Source: Cheilinus undulatus (taxonomy: Eukaryota > Chordata > Actinopteri > Labriformes > Labridae). From it: a stretch of 64,000 nucleotides of DNA. A model generated the notes under the pieces. The model was given only the letters and a program-made list of their open reading frames with translations. It was not told the origin of the DNA and ran no database searches. The position numbers and the translations under genes are program-made. Shown here in pieces: positions 52,642-64,000 of the stretch. The first letter of the stretch is position 1, and every line of letters begins with the position of its first letter. The stretch spans positions 12,646,421-12,710,420 of the forward strand of contig NC_054885.1 of the NCBI RefSeq assembly GCF_018320785.1, written 5' to 3'.

Positions 52642-52988
52642 CATCCATCACAAGTCCAGACTTTTCACCAATAGAAAACACCTGGTGCGTCATTAAACGA
52701 ACAATCCAGCAAAAGAGACCCAGGACTTTTGAGCAGTGAGAATCAGACAAGAATGGGACAACATTGCTAAACAACGGTAAACATGGCCCTGTCCCTACTT
52801 TTTTTTAGCCGTGTTGCTGCTATCAAATTCAAAATGAGCTAATATTTTTCATGAAAAGGCAAAATGTTTCAGTTTTAACATCTGATATGCTGTTTATGTT
52901 CTATGTTAATATTTATGGGTTTAGGAGATTTGCATTCAGCTTTTTTACATTTTGCACAGTGCTCCAACTTTTTGGAATTGGGATTGTA

Positions 52989-54534
52989 CTATTTATGGAT
53001 TGCATAAATATTGCATAAAAGCAATATCCCACCGCATGCCATGCAGTTGTGTTGACTATTGGCACAACTGTGATTGTGATGATGTCTTTTGATGTCTTAA
53101 AAGTCTGAATTTTTTAAGATGCTAGCCGTAAACATCATCCTGAAAATCTTAAGTTGTTACTCTAACTTTGAAGGTACAGTTCGACTGATTTCATAAGACC
53201 GCTCTGATGACTGTGTTATGTCTGCTCAGCTGAGTGTCATCCCTCTACACACTGACCTCAACCTTAAACCTTTCAAAGCCTTTAACAATTACTCCTTTAT
53301 GACTTAAAAAATCCCACTTAAATGGGTTTTATTCTTTCAAGTCATTAAAGACACCCAAGGGCCCAAAATTGAGTATGTGGGTCATGGATTACTGCTGAGC
53401 AATATTATAGAACATAATCTGGTTATGATTTATTCAAGTCACAGAACAAAAAACTGTCTTAAGGGACAAGATAAGGTTCAATAAATGAGATTATGTAAGA
53501 GTCAATTATAGAAAAAGTCTAACAAGAGCTGCATGTTCTTTTGAGTTAAGACTTAAACATGAAATTTGAGTAAAAAGCTTCTTTTTTATTTTGAAAAAAG
53601 TGCATTTTTTAGTTGTAGTAATGTACCACCCTGATGTTTTTCACCTGAAACTAGAAAAGTAAGAAAAATAACCGCAACACTTTGACCTATTAAGACCTTT
53701 GGAAACAAACGCTCAGCTGTTTCAGTGAAAGCTGATTAGCTGGTGTACACTTTCATGCTCTGAATGGCTTTTGATGAGATAAATTTGATCTGCAGTTCAT
53801 AAAAATATGAACCAGACATGACCTGCATATCTACCAGGGAACAGCACAACCTCTGCTGAAGCTTCCTGTTTTTGTGGATTCATGTTTCAGAGCTGGTGTG
53901 AGAAATGTTCAGTGATTCCACACAGATATAACCAACACATTTATGCATCATCTGTTGTGACCGGGACAATCTTCACGCCCTGAGAATCACACATTCTTTG
54001 TGTGTGTGAGTGTTTGAATATCAAAGCTCTCTGCTTCCTCATCCATAGGGACCGCTGGAGTCTGGCAGCATTCGCTCCCCAGACGTTTATTCTGCTCAGC
54101 CTACGCTGGCTTTGTTTGTGTCTCTTATTGTTTGTGTGTATCTTTAATGAGTGCGTATATTTTTAATGAGTGTGTGCTTTTACAGCTGTGGCCTCAGGAC
54201 AGCTGCTCAGAAAGCCTTTTAGGATGTTTCATAACAGCAGAGCTGCTGACCTGCTTCACATTCTCACCACCAGTCTATATTGTATAATCTTTATCTTCTT
54301 TAATCACTTGTTTGTTTGTTTTTTTCCCCTTTTTTTAGCATTTCATTGTTTGTTAGTGTCAGGTAAAGAGACATTTATTATTACATAGCTAGCCTATCTG
54401 CAAACTGACTATACCAAACTGCTGCCTGACAAAAGTATGGAAAGTTAAGTGAATAAAGCTGAGTTAAAAGGGAAAAAAGCCATCCAAACCTACCCGGCCC
54501 TATGTGAGTGAGTAATAGCCCTCTAAACCGAACA
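52989..54534. other. intergenic, nothing recognised
   Basis: AT-rich, no gene or repeat identified. Confidence 0.55.
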
Positions 54535-54776
54535 ACAGATTGTGCCACCCTTGGCATCAACAACTGCAAACATGCGTTTGCCATTACTGTCAAGGAGTCT
54601 TTCAAATCATTGTGGAGGAATTTTGGCCCGCTCGTCTTTGCAGAATTGTTTTTCATTCAGCAACATTGGAGGGTTTTCGAGCATGAACGGCCTGTTCAAT
54701 GTCCTGCCACAGCATCTCACTCAGACTGAAGTCTGGACTTTGTCTAGGCCACTCCAAAACCTTTTTTTAATAGGCA
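54535..54776 (-). pseudogene. Tc1 transposase C-terminal fragment
   Basis: The minus strand reads KVLEWPRQSPDFSLSEMLWQ then DIEQAVHARKPSNVAE and a stop, matching Tc1 VLEWPSQSPDLNPIENLW and the final catalytic Glu region. Downstream bases still resemble the family C-terminus in another frame. Confidence 0.8.
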
Positions 54777-55515
54777 GAAAGTGCAAGAGTGAACAGGAAA
54801 ATATGGTGAAAAGGAGTTAAAAAAGTGTCAAATATAGGTTTAAAGTGGCAGAAAAGGTGGGGAAATTGGATCTTAAAATTTGCAGCGATGGGAGAGTGGT
54901 AAAAATGGGCAAAAACTGCCAAAAGTGGCAACAATTGGTTGAAAGATGCAAAACTGGATGTAAAGTGTCAAATAAAGGCCTTAAAAGTGGTGAGAAGGTG
55001 TTATAAAAGTGTAAAAATGTGCATTAAAAAGTAGTGAACAGGCATTAAAAAAGTCTCTAAAATGGTTAAAGTGGCAGAAAATGCAGTGAATATGGATTTT
55101 AGAAATTGCAACAATGGGTTAAAGTGGAAATTAAAGGTGGGAAAACTGGGTTTATTTTCGAAACAAAAGTGGCAAAATGGGTTAAAGATGCAAAAATGTA
55201 GCAAAGTGGCAAAAAAGGGTAAAAAATGGCAAAATGGATTAAAAGATGAAAAACTGGATGAAAAGTGCAATGGGCTCAGAAAGTGGTGGAAAGGGGATTA
55301 TAAGGGGCACAAACGTATTGAAAATGGGCACAACGAGAATAGAACAAGGATTAAAGTGGATAAAATGTGCATAAAAATGATCAGCAGTTAAGACTGGCAA
55401 AAATGGGTTTACAGAGGTGGAAAGTGTCAGAATTGGGTTTCAAGTAGCAAACAATATGTGGAGAATATCAAAAATGTGCAGAAAAAGTTGCAACAAGGGT
55501 AAAATGGTTAACTAG
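54775..55515. repeat. purine-rich degenerate tandem array, block 2
   Basis: Words aaaatgggttaaagtggcaa and aaaagtggtg repeat over 740 bases directly after the Tc1 fragment. Strong strand asymmetry: almost no C runs on the plus strand. Confidence 0.65.
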
Positions 55516-55849
55516 AAAAGCACTCGGAGAGTGCAGACCTCCGCCATTAGCCCTATCTCCCAATAGTAAAGAATCCTGTAAAAATTCCTGGATCCAGACG
55601 GTGATCCGGATCACTCCCAAAATCTAATCATTTTTCACCTATCATTTTTCATGGGCGCAACCCAGATACTCAGCTCTGCTGCTCATCCCACAAATGCATG
55701 ATCCTTACAAATATGGCATCATTTAAAAGGGTAATAAACAGGCTTTCCAATGGTATAAGATTTACTACCAAGAAGCATTGTTACAACTAAGAAATAATGT
55801 ACCAAACACAAATTGCCTTACTTTGTGTTTTAAGTTTATATGACCTTTA

Positions 55850-56035
55850 AGATTGTTAAATATGGGTGGAAAAGGTGGCGTGGTTGGATCATAAAGTATC
55901 AAAAATGGGTTAAAAGAGGCAATAAAATATGCAGAAAGTGGCAAAATGGGCAAAAAAAGGGCTGAAATGGGTTGAAAATGTCAAATATGGGTTAAAAGTG
56001 GCAGAAAAGGTGGTGAAATTTGATCTTAAAAACAA
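55850..56035. repeat. purine-rich degenerate tandem array, block 3
   Basis: Same words (atgggttaaaagtggcagaa) resume after a 330-base gap. The gap holds another common fish repeat word, gcactcggagagtgcagacc, near 55515-55545. Confidence 0.6.
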
Positions 56036-56039
56036 TTTC

Positions 56040-58164
56040 AACATAATGGAGCTCATGTTGGCAAAGATTGCAAGGCATATCTGCTGGTAATGTTTCTGTT
56101 TTAGCTTGTTGTTATGGGGAATACTTGTCCACATTGCTACCTGTGTTTCTTGTAAGGTATGAGTGGTCTTTACAGGGTTAAATCCGCACTAACATGCACA
56201 TTAGATGTGAAATTACACCAGAAGTGGCCTCTCTGTATCCAAAGACTGATCTGTCACAGTGGGTCAACCTGTTTTCATCCTGTACAGACCCATGTCGCTC
56301 TTTCACGTTCCCTAAAGAGATTACCAGCTGACCTACTGATCTACTCACCATCACGTGAGTGATGAAAAATACGGGTGGATGTAGATTTGATTAGAGCGAG
56401 GAGAGTCGACAGAAAGGCGGTCAGATGAAGATGAATGAGAGCACCTACTCTGTGGTCGAGGACATGGGAGGGGAAGACAGAAAAGTAGCTCAGCTGAGCT
56501 TGGCCTTGTGCTGTTTCCTAAATGATGAGGTCTTTTCTGATCAAAGGCAGACGCCCCCCCCCCCCCACCTCCTCCTGCTGCTCCCCAGGGCTCCTCATCT
56601 TAACTCCCTCTAAGCTTTGTGCACCACCCGCCTCCTCCAACCAGCTTCTGCCTCAATCAGGCCACTTTTTGAATATAATGAATATTTTTTTCACTGTTGC
56701 TGCCCTGACAATGCCACACGCTCGCCTCTTTGATACAGACCTCTCAGCTTCTGGCTGCCGGTGTTTCCATGGTAACAAGGCAGTGGAGATGGCGGCCATT
56801 TCGGCTCCCTCCCTTTCTTTTTACCCTCCCCCAACCCTCCCCTCTATCCCTCCTGTCCCCCTCTTTTTCACTTGTTCATTTTTTTTCTCTGACGCTTTAC
56901 CCACAAACCACTGCTTCTGGAGCATGCTTTCAGTGACTCATCTTTTCAGCAGAAATGTTGAAAAAAGGGAGGAGAAAGTAGGCAGAGATGGTATGATGGA
57001 AAAAGGTCAAAGCAGAGAGCGAGAGAGAGAGAGAGAGAGGATGAAGGATTAGGTGGGAGGGGGACGTGAGGCAGCAAAGGGGATGAGATTAGACGGAGGG
57101 GTCGGTGTGTTTGTTTTTCCATGTTGGTGTTCCTCTGGGATCTGAAGGGGGGTTTAGAAACCTGCTCCAGAGGCTCCATCATTACATTACCTCCCCTAGT
57201 GATGTTCATGTGTGAGTGAGGCGAGGGCTACCCTTTCTCTCTGGGCTAGAATAAATGTTCCAACACAAAGGCTCTATTCATGAGACAGGAAAAGTGTGTG
57301 TGTTTCTGTAAATATGTGTGTAACTGGGACAGCACATGGAGCCACCGTGGTCAAAAACTGGCTGGAGACCAAGCATGAAGCACTACGATTATGAGAAATG
57401 AGCAGGGTGAGAAAGGGCGGTGATTTCCTCCAGCATGGAGGTTAAAGTGCAACTATGATAGTGTTTTGAGGGTATTAAATCAAGCAAAACAAACAATACT
57501 TTAGCCAGGGATCCTTAGCTTCCTTTCAACACCTTTAAAGTCTGCATATTTGGGAATACATGCAATATTTACCGTCCAAACTGTAAAGTTGAAGGAAAAA
57601 CTTAACACAGATGCACACTATTTCTCTCAGTTAGCCTACAGCTAGCTAACTAACAATGGTGGTGTTATCAAAGACAAGTCCCTAAAGATATTTCAAACCT
57701 TAAATTTCTTCTACTACATTTAGTGTAAAGGTATCAAATGTACATTCTTTTATTATCATAAATATAAAAATGACTAGAGCAAAGTGTAAGTAATGAAACA
57801 ATATTCTGTCACAAGCTAAAGATGCTAACATGTTTAGCTAACTAGCCATCACACACTTCAAGGCTGTGTAGCATTTTACACCGCATGACTCACTCTTATT
57901 AAAATATAAACTTAAACAGGACTTAAAACAGTATGTTTTTAATGTTTCTTCATCAAGTTTTTGCACTGAGAATGCCAGAACTGGCCATACATAAGTATGT
58001 AAAGCTAACGAAAGCAGCTAATCAAACTTAGCTAACGTTAGCAATGCTTCAACACGTAAATCTGCTGTTAAACGTTTTCATTCATTCTGTTGAGAGTAAA
58101 CCTTTATTATTGTCACTATTATTAACTTACTTTTAATGCGAGTAGTAGTGTTGGTGGAAGCATA
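56040..58164. other. intergenic with candidate regulatory patch
   Basis: Pyrimidine-rich 56550-56900, a gaga microsatellite at 57018-57040, and an RFX plus YY1-like motif pair at 56763-56803. The 56522-57052 open frame is low complexity and not believed to be a gene. Confidence 0.5.
56763..56803. promoter_or_regulatory. RFX X-box with adjacent YY1-like site
   Basis: GTTTCCATGGTAAC (56763-56776) is a perfect match to the palindromic X-box GTTNCCATGGNAAC. Ten bases on, GATGGCGGCCATTT fits the YY1 core. The sites lie in a C-rich patch between convergent genes. Confidence 0.5.
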
Positions 58165-59450
58165 ACACCAATTCCAAAAAAGTTGGGGCGCTGTGTAAAA
58201 TGACAGTAATACCATATTTTATTCACTATGGAACAAAAACAAGATATCAGATGTTGAAACTGAGACATTTTACCTTTTCATAAAAACTACTGGCTCATTT
58301 TGAATTTGATGTCAGCAGCACATCTAAAAAAAATAGGGACAGGGCTATGTTACCGAATGTGTAGCATCCCCTTTCAGTCTGTAAACATTATGGAAGTTGT
58401 CTGATGTAGGATTCTCACTGCTCAACGGTCGTCTGCTAGATGTTTTTGTTTTATGATGCACCAAATGTTTTCTGTTGGTGAGAGGTCTGGACTGCAGATG
58501 GACTGCAAACCATAACAGCACTAACTTTACTATCGAGGTGCTGAGCGAACTTGGCAACTTGACATTTACCTGGGGCAAATATGGAGTGTTGATGTCTTAC
58601 ATTAGCAGAGTTTCAGCACCTGGGTTCTCCGATTGTGAAGCCATGCTGTTGTGATGGATTCAGCGTGTGGTTTAGCATTGTCTTGATGAAATATGCAAGG
58701 CCTTACCTGAAAGAGATGTTGTCTGGATAGAGGCATAAATTGCTCTACAATCTCTATCTACTTTTCAGCATTGATAGTGCCTTTCCAGATGTGTAAGCTG
58801 CCCAAGCCATAGGCACTAATGTAACCTCATACAATCAGAGATGCAGGCTTTTGAACTGTGCGCTAAAACTAGCTGTATGGTCCCTCCCTTTTTGGTCCAC
58901 AGGACACAGCATCCATGGTTTCCAAAAGGGATTTCAATTTTTGATTTATCTGACCACAGAACAGTTTTCCATTTCGCTTCAGTCATTTAAATGGAGCTTT
59001 GGCCCAGAGAGGACAGCAGCATTCTGGATCGTGTTCACAAAAAGCTTACACAAAAAGATACTTGCATTTGGTGAGGATTTCTGAAAGTGTTCCTGAGCCC
59101 ATGCAGTGCTGCCTAAGGGGCCAAAGATCATGAGCATCCAACAGATTTCTCCAGATTCTGGGAATCGTTTGAGGATATTATGTACTGTAGATGGTGGGAT
59201 GCTCTCTACCTCTTTAATATGCTCCTTTCATACCCAGGCATGTCACTGACTGGTGGCCAGTTAACCCAGTTAGCTGCAAAATGCTCCTCCAGCCTGGATG
59301 CCATGTTCCCTACTTTTTTTGAGATGTGTTGCCACCATCAAATTCAAAATGAGCTAATTTTCTAAATAAAATAGAATGTCCCAGTTTAAGCATTTGATAA
59401 GACGTTTATGTTTAATTGTGAATAAAGTATGGGTTTATGAGATTTGAAAA
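58165..59450 (-). mobile_element. Tc1-like transposon, minus orientation, one end lost
   Basis: Starts acaccaattccaaaaaagttggg after a TA. Body text such as tatgcaaggcctt and cagatgtgtaagctgcc is the reverse complement of the copies at 20286 and 51266. The far terminal repeat is truncated after gggtttatgagatttg. The transposase is broken by many stops. Confidence 0.8.
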
Positions 59451-59730
59451 ACATAGAAAATAAAAACATTAAGACCTTAAAGTCTTTAAGAATTTGTAAT
59501 ACTTTTTAAAAGCCTTAATTTTGGCTGAATTTATTTATCAACTTGTAATACTTATTTAGACCCCACAGACATCCTGTGCTAGTGGAGGTGCCTCCTTAAG
59601 CTGGTAGTTTATTATAAAATTATTTCAACGTTTTTTAAAACTTTTTTAAAAAACATTGTTTTATTGTGACTTTCCAAACATTAAAAAAAAAAAAAAAAAA
59701 AAAAAAGAAATAATGAGAGAGACAAGTTGC
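59451..59730. other. intergenic with 23-base A-run
   Basis: A long A-run at about 59683-59705 lies just beyond the inferred fscn1 cleavage site. Nothing else recognised. Confidence 0.55.
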
Positions 59731-61695
59731 GTTCCAAATCCCAGTTTTATTGGTCGTTGGATTTCAGGTTAACCAATGGCACGAGAGAGATTAATCCACA
59801 ATATCAAAAAATTATACAAAATAATAATACAAAAAGAAGTTCCAGTTATACAAAGCAAAGATGTGGATTTCTTTTTTTCCATTTTCCTTCTGCCCATAAA
59901 CTTGTGAGTAAGGCACAGTCATTACCACATGTTTACCCTTCCACATCCGTTTGTCTAAGCATCGGTCTTTGTTACGGTGGAGATGCTGTTTTCTCCTCCA
60001 AGGATCTTTTTTTTAATAGTTTGAGCTTCTCAACCCTTCATGCAGAAATGTTCAGAGAGGATACTGGACGGACTTTCGCTGGCTACAATCATGTATCATT
60101 TCATCGAGCTACAATGATTGCTTTTCCATTCTGATTCTCACATCAGAGGAACGCTTGATGAGGATGGAAATGGCCTTATTAGTAAGGCCTGAAGCCAAGA
60201 TAATCTTAGCTTTGCTGTAAAGATAAGTGAACAGAAGCTGAATTGTGAGTTAGAGAGTAGGGACCTATGGGTGCGATGTGCTACATGACTGCATGAGACA
60301 AATTCAAAGTCTGCTTCTTTTTCTTTTAAATGTCACAACTTTGACACATCAGGGAAAGAAATTCAAACAAAACATTTTTTTCACATTTCTTTGTGAAGGC
60401 TTTCATATCTTTAAAAGTTCAGACAAAAATTAAAACCAAAGAAGAAGAAGCAGGTTTAGGCGATTAAGGGGCAATCTGAAGTGGACAGTGAACCACAATG
60501 TGAGGGTCAGGACGGTAACATTTACCACATCACTAGTTATCATAGGAGTTAGTAGCACCAGGTTCCAGTTTGGCCGGTTTTATGTGTGTGAGATGATGAC
60601 AGTTTGCTATCCAGTCTCAAAGGTTTGGTCTAGATAAAGGCGGAGGTGTAAACGTTTGGTCGAAGGAGTTAAAAAGCAGCTTTCAAAAGGTCTATAAATC
60701 ATTTCAGCTATATCTACTTACTGTATGCCTCCTCATGATAATGTCTGTGCCTTGGACATAGAAAAAATTAATCCAAACGAGTGTCAGCGAGTGTTTTTTT
60801 CTTCCAGTACGACGGGTATGTGCAGTTTAAGTTTGTGTCTGCACCTTTTCTATTTTTATTTTCCCTCATAGTGTTCTCAGGACAATAGGAAGGGGGACAA
60901 TGGAGGGGATAAGGACAAATGTTTTAACTTCCTACTTCCAGTTTCTTGCCAACCAATGAGAACACATCTACAGGAAACAGGTTTTACATTTGAGTCATTT
61001 ACATTTGAGATGAAAAAGGGGGAAAGAGGAGAGAGAAAGGAGGTTAAACCCATCAGTTACATCTTTATCATCATCAGATAAACTCCAGTTATATCACAAA
61101 GTCATCACACAAAGGCAACGAGGCCCGCTCAGGAAAACAAACAGCAGAGAATCTGTTTCTACCTGATCCAGATGACCAAAAAACAGAAACGCTTCCTCCG
61201 TCTGACAGGAAGCAGCTGCAGCAGGATAAATCCGGAGGTGGATGCTGTTTCTGGTGGGATTAGATCAGGTAGAAACAGATCCAGCAGACTGGGTCGGAGA
61301 CCGTTAATACTGCCACCATGAGCTGCTCACACAGACAAAAGAGAGACATAAAGGAGGGGAGGGGGCTCTTTAAACGTGGCTCTGCTCTGCTCTGGGAGAG
61401 GGGCGGCCCATTTCGTAAGGCGAGGAGAGAGTGAGTGAGTGACAGGTCGAGCAGCGAACCAGATCGGAGCAGAAAAAAAAGTGCACAGCCCCGCGATAAC
61501 TATGGCAACAGATAAAGGGAGGAAGGAAGGATAAAGGGAGGCAGGAGAGAAAGAAGTGTCTCCTTCCTTCTTCTTCTATCCTTCCTGTTCTCTCTGTGCA
61601 GTTCATCAACATATAAAGTACAGATATAATATAAGGAATGGACAGGGAGGGGGTGGAGGGATAGGTAGATGTAAGGATGGGTGGTGCTGCCTCCC
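59731..61695 (-). other. fscn1: fscn1 3'UTR
   Basis: About 1.95 kb from the stop codon to the AATAAA at 59746-59751. It is convergent with rnf216. No open frame of note. Pyrimidine-rich stretches on the minus strand just after the stop (61500-61570). Confidence 0.65.
59746..59751 (-). terminator. fscn1 poly(A) signal
   Basis: tttatt on the plus strand is AATAAA on the minus strand; T-rich sequence follows. Confidence 0.6.
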
Positions 61696-61904
61696 TTAGT
61701 ACTCCCAGAGCGTGGCACTCTCCAGTTCGTCAGCGTTGGCTTTGAGCACGCCGGCGTGGTCGCCGCGGAGGTACTTGTTGTCGGCGGCGTGGCGAACGGC
61801 GAGCTTGTTGTAGTCGCAGAACTCGAAGAGGAAGTCGACGGGCGTGTCGCTGCTGCTGACAACAGACTGCTCGTTTCCAACCATCCAGTATTTCCCTGTG
61901 GAGT
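61696..61904 (-). CDS. fscn1: fscn1 last coding exon
   Basis: Encodes [20 protein letters not shown] then [20 protein letters not shown] to [10 protein letters not shown] and TAA. It matches the human end (SLWEY), with about two extra residues before [11 protein letters not shown]. Acceptor ctcctgcag. Confidence 0.94.
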
Positions 61905-63609
61905 CTGCAGGAGGAGAATGGGCAGATTCAGACGGAGAAAAAGGGCAAACATGGAAGTTTAAGCAGTGGGGAACGGACATGGAGGAGGGAACAAAGGGCT
62001 TAAAAGTGTTTTGTTTGAGTTACATAATGAGAAGGCGGAGAATTTATCCGAATCAAATCCCTCTTTTTGGCACAAAAGCCTCAAGAGTAAATCCATAATG
62101 AGAATCCCTTAAAGAGAAAATGATTTAATCCCTCGTGTGCCTGCAGGAGGTTCTTTCACATGCTCCATGTAAAGCTGCTGCTGCATATGTACTCAACTGG
62201 CTAACAGCACTAACGCTGGGATGTCAGATGAACACCTGAACTGACCTTGCAGGCTGTAAGCTCCGTCTCTGAACTCTAAGGTGAAGTAGTCGTAGGAGGA
62301 GCGGTTGGAGTCCAGCGTCCCCGTCACCTTCCTGCAGCCGATGAAGCCATGCTCACCGCGCAGGACAATGATTGGGCGGTTAATCAGCTTCATGAGGAAC
62401 TCCTCAGACTCACCTGGAAAGAAACCAAAGATCCACCATGTTAACAGGAGTCAGAGACTTACTATTATTTCTTTGCCTCAGTCATCACTTTAAACCAAGA
62501 CAAAAAAGGACAGCTTGACTTAAAAATCTAAAGCTTAAGAACAACTGGCTTAGCTTGCATCATCATGTACATAGCTCACAGTTTGAGCCAAGTTGAATCT
62601 CATTAAAAATGCATGCAAAGCAACTTGGCTTCACTTCAACTCTGGAAGTGCTCAGTGACAGCCGGCAGCTCGATCAACTCAAACTGCAGCACAAAGTGGA
62701 AGTTTCAGCTTTGATCCACTGTAAGCAGACGCAGCTTTATACTCAGGTCTTCTTCTGATCTGCTGACAGGATGTTTGTGTCTTCCAGCTATTTTAGACCA
62801 ACTGTGAGCTTCACAATATCTCCTTGTTTCACGTGTATGCTTCAACAACCTAACTGAGGCGATGCCAGTAAAAGAAATGTTGATAATTTGGGGCTGGGAT
62901 AAATAGAGAAGAGCTGGTTCAACTTTTCTAACCACAGACATTGAAATATCAGCACTATATAGCTCATTTCTGTGTAATGGAAAATGTGATAAAAGTACAT
63001 TTTTTAAAGACTGCATAGTCTTGCAATTTGTACAGAGGTTCATTGTCTTCTTTTACAGAGCCTCCAAGTGAATTCACAGACAAAATACCATCTGAAACTG
63101 TGGGGTCTGTTGGAATGGATCAAAAACCAGCTGTGGTTTGTTGGCCCACCCTTATCACAGTGTAATCAGGTGCCTGGTATCTGTTTAAAGTCCAGAAAAG
63201 AGCAGAAACTGAGCATTTTCAGGCTTTAAATTAAAACCTTATGATCTCTGTGATTAAATAACAAAAACAGAAAAAAATCTGGCAAAGGAATGAACAAAAA
63301 TGAGGCTAATAGGACGAAGCTATGTTCTAATCGTTGCAAAACAGTTCAATTCAGGCAACTGGAAATTTCAGTCTGCACCTCATCCCTGTCCTCTCACTGT
63401 GCTGAAACCCCCCCTTCTCTCTGTGAGGAGTAAATCAGTCAGCTACGTGTCGTTGTCTGAGGGGCTGAATCAACAAATCTCACTGACCAGCAGAATCGAT
63501 GGTTGCTGCTAGCTGGCCGTTTTTCTTGGCGGCGACATATTTCCCGTTCGCAGCCCGGAGAGTCAGCCTCTTCCCACGCCACTCGATGTCAAAGTAACAA
63601 TTAGTTGAC
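61696..63609 (-). CDS. fscn1: Fascin actin-bundling protein, last three coding exons
   Basis: Three minus-strand exons of 122, 168 and 209 bases encode about 166 C-terminal residues and the stop. As remembered, human FSCN1 has five exons with internal ones of 122 and 168 bases, so these are exons 3-5. The protein covers the end of beta-trefoil 3 and all of beta-trefoil 4 ([52 protein letters not shown], ending LWEY). Fascin cross-links parallel actin filaments in filopodia. The exons encoding beta-trefoils 1-2 and most of 3 lie beyond the window. Paralog choice (1a or 1b) cannot be made here; FSCN1 is favoured over FSCN2 by proximity to rnf216, as in human. Confidence 0.93.
61905..62245 (-). 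other. fscn1 intron 4
   Basis: Short intron; nothing recognised. Confidence 0.7.
62246..62413 (-). CDS. fscn1: fscn1 exon 4
   Basis: Encodes [20 protein letters not shown] then [20 protein letters not shown] to GAYSLQ. 168 bases, the family length. Donor GTCAGT; Asp split G|AC. Confidence 0.95.
62414..63487 (-). other. fscn1 intron 3
   Basis: Nothing recognised. Confidence 0.65.
63488..63609 (-). CDS. fscn1: fscn1 exon 3
   Basis: Encodes [20 protein letters not shown] then [20 protein letters not shown]. 122 bases, the family length. Donor GTCAGT; acceptor ctgcag. Confidence 0.95.
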
Positions 63610-64000
63610 CTGCAGACAGAAGGAGAAAGAGAGAGAGTGATAGGAATGAGAGGTAAGATGGGTAATTAAGTTTACATGACTGTTGGATATCCAGTAGCAG
63701 GCTTGTGTGAGTACACAAAGAGACATGTTTAGCTCTCCTGTTGCTCAGATATCAGCACCCTGCTGCTTTCTCCTCAGCTGAAGTAATTGTTGAGTAAGAG
63801 GAGGATCAGCTTCCTTGTGGTCTTTGGTTAACTTGAATCCAGGAGCTTCTTAATCCTTTCTCTTGGTACACTGGAGGGGTTTTATTTTCCTGCACAGCTG
63901 TCCCATTCTAGGTCCTACAGAAATCATTTCCCATGTTAAACGGCATCAGAGAAAGCTTGGACTTCTTCGCCAAAGTGTTCTCATAATTCACAGGAGACTT
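63610..64000 (-). other. fscn1 intron 2, partial
   Basis: Runs off the window; nothing recognised. Confidence 0.6.

Larger units (their letters stand above)
51266..52986 (+). mobile_element. Tc1-like transposon with nested hAT MITE and SINE
   Basis: Inverted ends caaccccaattccc and gaattgggattg are flanked by TA. Decayed transposase sequence (tggtatggggttgtattagt, then the gcaagacaatgc QQDNA codons) lies near 51890-52015. Interrupted at 52035-52641. Confidence 0.88.

Noticed and set aside
56522..57052. 176-codon plus-strand frame
   Set aside because: Low-complexity pyrimidine-rich and gaga sequence; no domain or family resemblance.
61500..61952. 150-codon minus-strand frame in fscn1
   Set aside because: Wrong frame over the last fascin exon; the correct frame ends LWEY.

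Overview
The window is vertebrate, and almost certainly teleost fish, nuclear DNA. Its three genes are recognisable animal genes with GT-AG introns. The introns and spacers are full of fish-type Tc1 transposons, small hAT-like elements with 8-bp target duplications, tRNA-derived SINEs and LINE tails. There is no operon structure, and most open frames are chance frames or exon shadows.

Layout: (1) 7-16509, plus strand: sixteen exons of smurf1, a C2-WW-WW-HECT ubiquitin ligase. Only the first ~32 residues lie outside the window. Its 3'UTR runs to about 18045. (2) 18955-50480, plus strand: all of rnf216 (TRIAD3), an RBR ubiquitin ligase. It has a CpG-containing promoter, a probable non-coding first exon, sixteen coding exons (1103 codons when joined) and a ~450-base 3'UTR. 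(3) 50480-59730: a transposon-rich spacer with two candidate regulatory patches. (4) 59731-64000, minus strand: the last three coding exons and the long 3'UTR of a fascin gene (fscn1 type), convergent with rnf216.

Exon boundaries were read by hand. For each gene the reading frame stays open across every junction, and the joined smurf1 and rnf216 frames end at a proper stop. smurf1 and rnf216 are both E3 ligases of different catalytic classes (HECT and RBR). Fascin bundles actin. I see no sign that the three form one system; this is a syntenic neighbourhood.

The most notable items are: a three-level nest of transposons (SINE in hAT in Tc1) with every target duplication visible; a long inverted repeat in the rnf216 3'UTR; fish-specific low-complexity expansions in both ligases; a tandem splice acceptor just before the smurf1 catalytic exon junction; a perfect RFX X-box next to a YY1-like site in the rnf216-fscn1 spacer; and several local tandem repeat families. 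I did not find a convincing new biological system. Comparisons with human proteins are from memory and no database search was run.
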